From Gemmataceae bacterium (GTDB lineage Bacteria > Planctomycetota > Planctomycetia > Gemmatales > Gemmataceae), in contig JAIEPT010000232.1 of NCBI GenBank assembly GCA_019748295.1, positions 1 to 39,072 on the forward strand: 39,072 bases of DNA. Reading direction: 5' to 3'. A program made the position numbers and the translations under genes. Shown here one piece after another: positions 22,890 to 29,663 of the stretch. The notes under the pieces are model-generated. The model was not told the origin of the DNA. It ran no database searches and was given only the letters and a program-made list of their open reading frames with translations. Within the stretch, counting starts at the first letter, position 1. The number at the start of each line of letters is the position of its first letter.

Positions 22890-25352
22890 TCAGCGCGAAG
22901 CCGGAGCCGAACCCAACGCTTCGCGCAGCGCACGTCCCGTCGGCGTGTCGCCCGTGTCGCCAGCCATGAGGGCCGTGGGAGTTCCCGTCGCGATGACTTT
23001 GCCCCCATCGGGTCCGGCGCCAGGTCCAAGCTCAATCAAGTGATCGACGCCAAGCATGAGATCCGGGCTGTGATCGACAACCAAGATCGAGTGACCAGCC
23101 TGCGTCAATCGATCGAAGCATCCCAGCAACATGCGAATATCGGTCGGATGCAAACCCGCGGAAGGCTCAAGCAGAAGGTACATCGTTCGTGCCTTTCGGC
23201 TCGCGCCAAGATGCCCCGCGAGCTTGAGCCGTTGGGCTTCGCCGCCGGACAATGTCTCCATCGGCTGGCCCAATTTCAGATACTCCAGGCCCACATCGAG
23301 CAACGGCTTCAGCTTCTTCTCGATGCCGCGCTGCGCCCGGAAGAAGCGAAACGCTTCGCGAACCGAAAGGTTCAGCACCTCCGCGATGCTCAATCCCCGG
23401 ACCTTCACGTCCAACACCTCCCGGCGATAACGCCTCCCCTGGCACTCCGGGCAGGTCGTGACGACATCGGCGAGGAACTGCATATCGACGGCAAGACTCC
23501 CCTGCCCTTCGCAGGTCTCGCATCGGCCGCCGGGTTGATTGAAGCTGAACTTGCCGGCATCGAGGTTGCGGATCTTGGCGTCCGCAACCTCGGCGAAAAG
23601 CTCGCGGATCTCGTCGAAGATTTTGAGATACGTCGCCGGGTTGCTGCGAGCCGATCGGCTCAAGGGCGCCTGGTCCATCAAGACGACATCGCCTAACCGC
23701 TCGCCGCCGGAGAGCCGGCCCCACTCGCCGGTCGCATCGATCGAACGCGAAAGCAGCGAACCGAGGACATCGCGAACCAAGGTCGTCTTCCCCGCTCCGC
23801 TGACGCCGACGACGGCGGCGACCACGCCAAGCGGCACTTCCAGGCGGTCGATCCGCAGATGTCGATAGGCGACATGTTCAAGCACCAACATGCCATCGCT
23901 TCGCCGAGGCGCATCGCGCGGCGTCGGCAGATCGCGTCGCGCGAACCAATTGGCCGTGGGGGAATCGTCGTCCAACAAGGCGTGAGGCGGACCTTGATAA
24001 ACAACCGTCCCACCCTCGTCCCCCGCGCCGGGGCCCATATCGATCAGCCAATCCGCGTGCGAAAGCAGTCGACGATCATGGTCGATGATGACGACCGTGT
24101 TGCCCGCATCGCGGAGCCGAATCAAGTGGTCGGTCACTCGCTCGCGGTCAGCGGGATGCAGGCCCGCGAAAGGTTCATCCATCAGGTGCAAGACATCGAC
24201 CAACTCCGACGCGGCCGATGATGCGAAACGCAATCGCTGCAACTCGCCGACGGCGACCGAATCCAACGTGCGAGCCGCATCCAGATGGCCGAGTCCTAAC
24301 GACTGCAACAATTCGATGCGGCTCCGGATTGCCGCAATCAGCGGCGCTTCGAGCGGTTCGCCGGGCGTTTCGCTCAAGACGGACATGAGGATGTCGAGAG
24401 ATAGCTTCGATGTCTCCTCAATGGTGCGGCCGCGCCAGTGCAGCCAATGGGCTCGCTTGCTGAGGCCGGTTCCGCGGCATTGGTTGCAGGTCGCTTTCTT
24501 GTCCTTGCCGTACCCGCCGCACGCTTGGCACTTGCCGGCGGGATGTCGCGGATCGAGCCAACCGGGGTCCGGCGGCGGATAGATCGTTCCGCACTTGGGG
24601 CATGCCCAGCGGCGATCGAAGGTGCTTACCTCCGCGTCGCCAAGAAGCGCGAGCCGGTCCCCGCCGCGGCGAAAAGCGGTTTCCAAGGAATCGGTGATGC
24701 GGTCCCGCGCCGTCTTGCCGATCTCGATGCGATCGATGAGGACGTGCGCCACCTCGTTGTCGGCAAGGGATGGAACCACCTGTTCGCCGAGACGAACGAC
24801 ATTCGCGCCGATTTGCAATCGCACGAAACCTTGTTCCACCAGGCGAGCAGACCAGGCTTCGACCGTTTCGCCGTCATCGGGCTGCGAAGGGAACGCGATC
24901 GTAAGACGTGTGCCCGCGGGCATCGCCTCGATCTCTTGGAGCACACGGCGAACATCCGCGGGCTTAATCGTTTCGCCGTCCTTTGCGCAGTGCATCGTGC
25001 CGCCGCGGACGAAGAGCAGCCGCAGCATGTCGTCAAGTTCGGAGATGGAGCCGACCGTAGCGTTCGCCGGGGGAGCCGTGCGGTGCGGCATCGCGATGGC
25101 GGGGGGCAGATCGCTGATGCGCTCCGCGTCCGGGGTGTCGAATTGCTCCAGCAATTGTCGAGTGCGGACGGAAAAGCTCTGCAGATAGCGCCGCTGCGAT
25201 TCCGCAAAGAGCGTGTCGAAAACGAGGCTGCTCTTCCCCGCCCCGCTGACGCCGGTGACGACAGTCAGCTTGCGAAGCGGAATCTCGACATCAATGCCGC
25301 GAAGGTTGTGGACGCGAACGCCTCGAAGGGTAACGAAATTCAATGGGTTCAT
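22890..25352 (-). CDS. UvrA-like excinuclease ATPase (divergent paralogue)
   Basis: The 820-residue product has the two-ATPase UvrA plan. Walker A motifs are GVSGAGKSS (34-42) and GVSGAGKTT (about 514-522). Zinc modules are CPKCGTIYPPP ... CQACGGYG ... CNQCRGTGL and CETCEGQG ... CPECQGRRY. Canonical UvrA has about 940 residues, so this is shorter. The first ABC signature is degenerate (VAVGELQRLRF instead of LSGGE), while the second is intact (LSGGEAQRLKL). The first Walker B is intact (LMDEPFAGLH), while in the second (LLLEPSAGLH) the magnesium-binding Asp is Leu. Both defects should fall in the same composite ATP site. The region 115-245 resembles part of the UvrB-binding domain, but its cysteines are reduced. 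It is likely a DNA-repair or DNA-binding ATPase, not the main UvrA. The ATG has no clear ribosome site. Confidence 0.87.
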   Translation of the reverse strand: MNPLNFVTLRGVRVHNLRGIDVEIPLRKLTVVTGVSGAGKSSLVFDTLFAESQRRYLQSFSVRTRQLLEQFDTPDAERISDLPPAIAMPHRTAPPANATVGSISELDDMLRLLFVRGGTMHCAKDGETIKPADVRRVLQEIEAMPAGTRLTIAFPSQPDDGETVEAWSARLVEQGFVRLQIGANVVRLGEQVVPSLADNEVAHVLIDRIEIGKTARDRITDSLETAFRRGGDRLALLGDAEVSTFDRRWACPKCGTIYPPPDPGWLDPRHPAGKCQACGGYGKDKKATCNQCRGTGLSKRAHWLHWRGRTIEETSKLSLDILMSVLSETPGEPLEAPLIAAIRSRIELLQSLGLGHLDAARTLDSVAVGELQRLRFASSAASELVDVLHLMDEPFAGLHPADRERVTDHLIRLRDAGNTVVIIDHDRRLLSHADWLIDMGPGAGDEGGTVVYQGPPHALLDDDSPTANWFARRDLPTPRDAPRRSDGMLVLEHVAYRHLRIDRLEVPLGVVAAVVGVSGAGKTTLVRDVLGSLLSRSIDATGEWGRLSGGERLGDVVLMDQAPLSRSARSNPATYLKIFDEIRELFAEVADAKIRNLDAGKFSFNQPGGRCETCEGQGSLAVDMQFLADVVTTCPECQGRRYRREVLDVKVRGLSIAEVLNLSVREAFRFFRAQRGIEKKLKPLLDVGLEYLKLGQPMETLSGGEAQRLKLAGHLGASRKARTMYLLLEPSAGLHPTDIRMLLGCFDRLTQAGHSILVVDHSPDLMLGVDHLIELGPGAGPDGGKVIATGTPTALMAGDTGDTPTGRALREALGSAPASR

Positions 25353-25361
25353 CCAGGGATT

Positions 25362-25466
25362 GTCAGAGCCTGAGTGCCAGCGAGGGTTTCGCGTCGACGC
25401 GGGAGCGATTCGCTTTTCTTCCGGCTTTTCTGCGAAACCCTCGCTGGCTGGCGCTCGGGCTCTGAC
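25362..25466. repeat. 105-bp inverted repeat between two minus-strand genes
   Basis: The arms are 25362-25393 (GTCAGAGCCTGAGTGCCAGC, GAGGGTTTCGCG) and 25431-25466 (TGCGAAACCCTCGC ... GCTCGGGCTCTGAC), separated by about 37 bases. The right arm ends one base from the stop codon at 25468. It lies in the only gap between the metallo-hydrolase and the UvrA-like gene, so it could end or attenuate transcription. The AGCGAGGG / CCCTCGCT core is also present in the R2 elements. Confidence 0.75.
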
Positions 25467-25467
25467 T

Positions 25468-26250
25468 TCAGAACGAAAAGCTCAGGCCATCGTACGCAAG
25501 CTGCACGCCGGGGGGCAGCGTTTGATTCATCTCTTCGTGTTCCAGATCATGCGAGATGTGGGTGAAGAAGGTTCGCTTCGGCTTGACGCGATCAACGACT
25601 TCGAGGGCTTGCTCCACATTGAAGTGGCCCGGATGCGCTTTGTGCCGAAGCGCATCGAGGACCAGCACGTCGAGGCCTTCGAGCTTCGGCCAGCTCTCGC
25701 GCGGAATTTGGCTGACATCCGTGCAGTAGGCGACGTCGGCGACGCGGAAGCCGAGGCAGTTGAAATGGGCGTGGATCAACTCGATCGGAGTCACGCGTTC
25801 GCCAAGAACCTCGAAGGGGTTGTCGCCGATCGTGCGGAACGACAGCTTCGGCAAAAAGCCCGCGGGGAGCGATTCGGCCTCCGCGGCAAATGCATATGCG
25901 AAGCTCTGACGCAATTGCCGTTCGACGTCACGGGCACAGTAAAGCGGCACTGCGGATCCGAGCAGCCGCGGAATGGGCCGGAGGTCGTCGAGACCGAAGA
26001 CGTGGTCCGCATGGAAGTGGGTGAAGAGCACCGCATGGACGACGTCCACCTTCGCGCGCAGCAATTGCAGCCGCAATTCAGGCGGCGTATCGATCAGCAG
26101 ATTTCCCTTGGGAAGCCGCATCAGGACGGCGCAGCGATAGCGTTGGTTTCGAAAGTCAGCCGAGGAGCAGACGGAGCAATGGCAGCCGATCATTGGAACG
26201 CCGACGGAGGTTCCGGTCCCCAGAAAGGTGAAGGTTCGTTCGGCGGTCAT
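25468..26250 (-). CDS. PhnP-like MBL-fold metallo-hydrolase
   Basis: The 260-residue product has the metallo-beta-lactamase fold with THFHADH (77-83), DTPPE (54-58), IHAHFN and CTDVS, plus a C-terminal THISHDLEHE. Three N-terminal cysteines in GCHCSVCSS (23, 25 and 28) are typical of PhnP, which uses them to hold a structural zinc. PhnP is a cyclic ribose-phosphate phosphodiesterase, but related proteins have other substrates, so the name is by family only. There are no phn genes nearby. It is divergent from the MFS gene at 26424; a TACAAT -10-like box on the minus strand (26289-26294) lies about 40 bases before the ATG. The UvrA-like gene follows 115 bases downstream. Confidence 0.88.
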   Translation of the reverse strand: MTAERTFTFLGTGTSVGVPMIGCHCSVCSSADFRNQRYRCAVLMRLPKGNLLIDTPPELRLQLLRAKVDVVHAVLFTHFHADHVFGLDDLRPIPRLLGSAVPLYCARDVERQLRQSFAYAFAAEAESLPAGFLPKLSFRTIGDNPFEVLGERVTPIELIHAHFNCLGFRVADVAYCTDVSQIPRESWPKLEGLDVLVLDALRHKAHPGHFNVEQALEVVDRVKPKRTFFTHISHDLEHEEMNQTLPPGVQLAYDGLSFSF

Positions 26251-26335
26251 GAGGTAGCTCGGACGGGCTGGGCGGCATGAACTGCACTATTGTACTGCCA
26301 ACCTCGCGGGACGCTTGATTCCGCAAGTCAAAGCG

Positions 26336-26364
26336 TTGACAGCATTCGAGGCGTGCCGTAGTCT
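26336..26364 (+). promoter_or_regulatory. Sigma70-type promoter for the MFS transporter
   Basis: TTGACA at 26336-26341 and TAGTCT at 26359-26364 are 17 bases apart. The ATG at 26424 is 60 bases downstream, with GGAG about 12 bases before it. The -35 is a perfect match to the consensus. Confidence 0.75.
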
Positions 26365-26423
26365 TGGCCTCTTGGAAACCCCGCGACCGCATTTTCGGCT
26401 GTTTTTTCGGAGAAACCCCCAAT

Positions 26424-28106
26424 ATGAACTCGCATTCGCCGGACAACTACGGCACCGAGCCGACGGCCCAGGACAAGTTGTTGTTCTGGGGTTGCTTCAT
26501 CGCCCTGGTCACCACCGCCTTCGGCTTCATCGCCCGCATGTTCTTGATCGACACGTGGGCGACGGAGTTCAGCCTCGATCCAGCCCAGGCGGGTCGTCTC
26601 GCCGGCATCGGCATTTGGCCGTTCGCCGTCAGCATCATTGGCTTCAGCCTGGTTATCGACAAGGTTGGCTACAAAGCGTCCATGCTCATCGCTTTTTGCG
26701 GGCATATGGCATGGGCTACGATGGGCGTCTCGGCCTATTTCTTGTCCCAAAAGGGGGACAAGGCGACGGCTTACAGCCTGCTTTATTGGGGCAGCCTCGT
26801 CCTCGGCCTCGCCAATGGCACTGTCGAAGCGTTCATCAACCCCGTCGTCGCCACGATGTTCAGCAAAGACAAGACGAAGTGGTTGAACATTCTGCACGCG
26901 GGTTGGCCGGGTGGGCTTGTGGTCGCGGGCATTGTGACGATCTTCATCAACGACGTGCCGTGGTACCTCAAGGTGGGAATGATCGCCGCGCCCGCTCTCG
27001 TTTACTTCTTCATCCTGCTGCCCCAACGCTTCCCCGTGCAGGAACGCGTTTCCTCGGGCGTCACCTACCGTGAGATGCTTGCCGAGTTCGGCATCCTTGG
27101 CGCTGTTGTCGTCGCGGTCTTGGTGGTGCTCCAACTCATCGACTTCTTCAACCCCATTACCGACACGATGCGCTACGCCTTCTACGGCATCGGCGCCCTG
27201 ATCGTCCTCGGCTTCGGCGTCTACACCCAGAGCCTGGGCCGATTCCTGATGTTCTTCATGATCCTCATCATGATGCCGCTGGCCACCACCGAAATCGGCA
27301 CGGACGGGTGGATCACCAGCATCATGGAAGGGATCGCCAAGACAAACGACTTCCACGCGGGTTGGATTTTGGTCTACACCTCGGCGATCATGATGGTGTT
27401 GCGATTCTTCGCCGGCCCCATCGTGCACAAGCTGTCGCCGCTCGGCTTGCTCGCCCTCTCCGCCGTACTCGCGATCGTGGGTTTGTACACGCTCTCGTTC
27501 ACGGCAGGCATGGCGATCTTCGCGGCCGCCACGCTGTACGGCATCGGAAAAACCTTCTTCTGGCCGACCATGCTTGGCGTCGTCTCCGAGCAGATGCCTA
27601 AAGGGGGCGCACTCACCCTGAACGCGATCTCCGGCATCGGCATGCTCGCCGTCGGCGTGCTTGGCTTCCCTTATATCGGAACCCTGCAATCGCGGCAGAA
27701 CATTAACGCTCTGGAAGCGGACGCCGAAGTGAAGAAACACGGAATCGAAACCGCGCAGATCGTCGAAGACAAAACGATCTACGACATCATTCCGTATAAG
27801 GCCATCAGCGACAAGAAACTCGACGACGCCATCGAAGTCAAGGTTCCTGAGGCCGAAAGAAAAGAGTTTCGCAATCACGTGAAGCACACGCGAGAACGGA
27901 GCACCCAGGGCGCTCTCGCGACGATGACCATCTTCCCAATGGTCATGCTTGTGGGGTATCTGATCCTCATCGGCTACTTCCAGTCGCGCGGCGGCTACAA
28001 ACCGGTTGAACTGGCTTCAACCGGCAAGCCCCCCGCGCATGAAGGCGATCCGGAAGCTTTCACCGCGGGCGATCCGCATGCAGTGCGATCTCGATCCAGC
28101 GTCTAG
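26424..28106 (+). CDS. MFS transporter
   Basis: The 560-residue product starts MNSHSPDNYGTEPTAQDKLL and has about 12 hydrophobic helices. The first (FWGCFIALVTTAFGFIARMF) follows a short cytoplasmic N-terminus. The first half carries AGRLAGIGIWPFAVSIIGFS and GYKASMLIAFCGHMAWATMG. A polar insert of about 70 residues (EADAEVKKHGIETAQIVEDK ... KEFRNHVKHTRER) lies between the last two helices, and the C-terminus is charged. It belongs to the major facilitator superfamily. The substrate cannot be read. The start is chosen at 26424, not the longer ORF, because of the promoter and GGAG. It is monocistronic, with a strong terminator at 28131. Confidence 0.88.
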   Translation: MNSHSPDNYGTEPTAQDKLLFWGCFIALVTTAFGFIARMFLIDTWATEFSLDPAQAGRLAGIGIWPFAVSIIGFSLVIDKVGYKASMLIAFCGHMAWATMGVSAYFLSQKGDKATAYSLLYWGSLVLGLANGTVEAFINPVVATMFSKDKTKWLNILHAGWPGGLVVAGIVTIFINDVPWYLKVGMIAAPALVYFFILLPQRFPVQERVSSGVTYREMLAEFGILGAVVVAVLVVLQLIDFFNPITDTMRYAFYGIGALIVLGFGVYTQSLGRFLMFFMILIMMPLATTEIGTDGWITSIMEGIAKTNDFHAGWILVYTSAIMMVLRFFAGPIVHKLSPLGLLALSAVLAIVGLYTLSFTAGMAIFAAATLYGIGKTFFWPTMLGVVSEQMPKGGALTLNAISGIGMLAVGVLGFPYIGTLQSRQNINALEADAEVKKHGIETAQIVEDKTIYDIIPYKAISDKKLDDAIEVKVPEAERKEFRNHVKHTRERSTQGALATMTIFPMVMLVGYLILIGYFQSRGGYKPVELASTGKPPAHEGDPEAFTAGDPHAVRSRSSV

Positions 28107-28130
28107 ACGCCTTAACGAGAACATCCTCGA

Positions 28131-28165
28131 AGGCCGGCGGAGTTTCGACTCCGCCGGCCTTTTTG
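28131..28165 (+). terminator. Rho-independent terminator of the MFS gene
   Basis: A 13-bp perfect stem (AGGCCGGCGGAGT / ACTCCGCCGGCCT) with the loop TTCG is followed by TTTTT. It lies 25 bases after the stop codon. The R2 element at 28171 begins just after it. Confidence 0.93.
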
Positions 28166-28170
28166 TCTCC

Positions 28171-28370
28171 CTAAATCAGCGTGCGCGATTTCGCCGCAGC
28201 ACCTTTCGCACGAACCCGAAGCGTTAGTTAGCGAGGGATTCACGTCGTCCCTCGCTGACGCTTCGGGCTACTAGTGCGGGCGACTGGCATGTTTTGATCG
28301 GATGCGCGACGCCCGCTTTTATTCGAAAGGCCGCTACTAACGCGCCGCCCATTTGCGCACGCTGATTTAG
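28171..28370. repeat. MITE-like element (family R2), best copy
   Basis: The ends are CTAAATCAGCGTGCGC (28171-28186) and its exact inverse GCGCACGCTGATTTAG (28355-28370), a perfect 16-bp terminal inverted repeat. The interior is the reverse complement of the copies at 3982 and 6658 with the same AGCGAGGG / CCCTCGCTGACGCTTCGGG palindrome. It has no reading frame of its own. It sits between the MFS terminator and the Tad-like genes. Confidence 0.85.
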
Positions 28371-28683
28371 TGCAACGCCTCATGCTTGCTAATTGAAGCG
28401 CTCAGCCGGGCCAGCGAATCGGGACTGTTGACCGCATGATGGCTCGTTCCGCTTTTTTCGATTTTTCCGGCATGTGGGCAAATGCATCGTCTCCGCACGT
28501 CTGAAAGCGCGAAGTCGTGAATGATCCGCGATTTAGCGTCAGCTTCCGTCGTCCTCGCGTCTCTTGAAGTGCTCGCCATTTCCTCAGCTGCACCCCGCAC
28601 CGAACTTCGGTCGTTTGCTTGCCTTCGGAGCGTGACCTACGTTTGCGTTGAGATTGTTTGGACATCTCTCGCGGGAACGCTCC
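28371..28683. other. Intergenic region upstream of the Tad-like operon
   Basis: The 313 bases before the ATG at 28684 hold no credible gene (small open frames are Arg/Ser-rich). I see no good promoter pair, only weak matches such as TTGAGATTGTTTGGACATC near 28650. No riboswitch-like structure was recognised. Confidence 0.45.
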
Positions 28684-29193
28684 ATGCTCCGACGACCTTG
28701 CCCTACGACACCGCATCGGCTTCGCTGCCTACAGTCCGAACCTCGTCGCGGCGTGGCAGCGGTCGAATTCGCCGTCATTCTGCCTGTGATTCTGCTCTTC
28801 CTGCTCGGCCTGTGGGAAGTGGGCCGTTACATCGAGGCTCAACAGATCCTCGCCAATGGCGCCCGCGAAGGCGCCCGGCAAGCCTCCACCGGCGTGAAAG
28901 ACGTCGCCGCGGTCAAGACCGCGGTCGTCACCTATTTGCAGCAGAAGGGCATCTCGAAGGTCGCCGCCAGCGACGTGACCGTGAAATGCATCAACAACCC
29001 CTCCGTGACTGACCCGACGAATTCCACCCAACTCGATCAGTGGCGCGTTACCGTCACGGTCAGCGCGGACAACGTGAAATGGGTCATCGTCAACAAGGCG
29101 ATCACCCTGGTCACCCAGCTTTCCGCCTCGGCCGATTGGTATTCGATGCAAAACATTCCGCTCACGGTCAGCACGGAAATTCCGCTCAACTGA
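28684..29193 (+). CDS. TadE-like pilus/surface protein
   Basis: The 169-residue product starts with a basic N-terminus (MLRRPCPTTPHRLRCLQSEP) and a hydrophobic segment (GVAAVEFAVILPVILLFLLG, about 24-43). In it the Glu after AAV is the hallmark of TadE/TadF pseudopilins; GLWEVGRYIEAQQILANGAR follows. The rest is a beta-rich periplasmic or extracellular domain. TadE-like proteins are processed by prepilin peptidase and support Flp-type pili or surface assembly. The ATG at 28684 is preferred to the longer frame. The next gene starts 16 bases downstream, so these form an operon. No tadA, tadB, tadC or flp gene lies in this window. Confidence 0.85.
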   Translation: MLRRPCPTTPHRLRCLQSEPRRGVAAVEFAVILPVILLFLLGLWEVGRYIEAQQILANGAREGARQASTGVKDVAAVKTAVVTYLQQKGISKVAASDVTVKCINNPSVTDPTNSTQLDQWRVTVTVSADNVKWVIVNKAITLVTQLSASADWYSMQNIPLTVSTEIPLN

Positions 29194-29209
29194 GCGAACG
29201 GAGCCTGCC

Positions 29210-29653
29210 ATGATCCGACGACGTTCGCGAAAGCGCCAGGGAACGACGGCCGTGGAAACGGCGGTCGTCGCCATAATCTTCTTCATGCTGATGTTCAGCA
29301 TCTTCGAATACGCGCGCTTCATCTACACTCAGCAGTTGATCTTCCAGGCGGCCCGCGAAGGGGCTCGCTATGCCGTGGTGAACACCAACTCCACCTCGTT
29401 AGTTGCCGACACGCAAGCGATCGTGAAGACCAAGATGTGCGGCATGGACAAGAACACGAGCTACTACAACTGCTCGGTCTTCATGGCCGATTCCGCCAGC
29501 AAGAACCTTGGCGATCCCACGGATGCCGGGTTCGGCGTTTATATCTGCGTGCAAGTCGATTACGACTATTCCCCGATCGTCCCGAACCTGCTGTTTCTCA
29601 ACAGCAAGTTTCGGCTGACGACGAAAGAACTCATGTACAGCGAAGCCAACTAA
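29210..29653 (+). CDS. TadE-like pilus/surface protein, second copy
   Basis: The 147-residue product has a basic start (MIRRRSRKRQG) and the pseudopilin hydrophobic segment TTAVETAVVAIIFFMLMFSI (about 12-31) with the key Glu, then FEYARFIYTQQLIFQAAREG. It is only distantly like the gene before it, yet shares the same order of features, so the two are likely ancient duplicates. GGAG lies 9 bases before the ATG. The TadG-like gene starts 10 bases after its stop, so all three genes should be expressed together. Confidence 0.86.
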   Translation: MIRRRSRKRQGTTAVETAVVAIIFFMLMFSIFEYARFIYTQQLIFQAAREGARYAVVNTNSTSLVADTQAIVKTKMCGMDKNTSYYNCSVFMADSASKNLGDPTDAGFGVYICVQVDYDYSPIVPNLLFLNSKFRLTTKELMYSEAN

Positions 29654-29663
29654 GAGGCCTGCC

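Noticed and set aside
21534-23696. Plus-strand 720-codon frame
   Set aside because: It runs antisense through the phosphofructokinase and UvrA-like genes, whose motifs are unambiguous.
26328-27887. Minus-strand 519-codon frame
   Set aside because: Antisense of the MFS transporter; His/Asp/Gln-rich text typical of shadow frames in GC-rich DNA.
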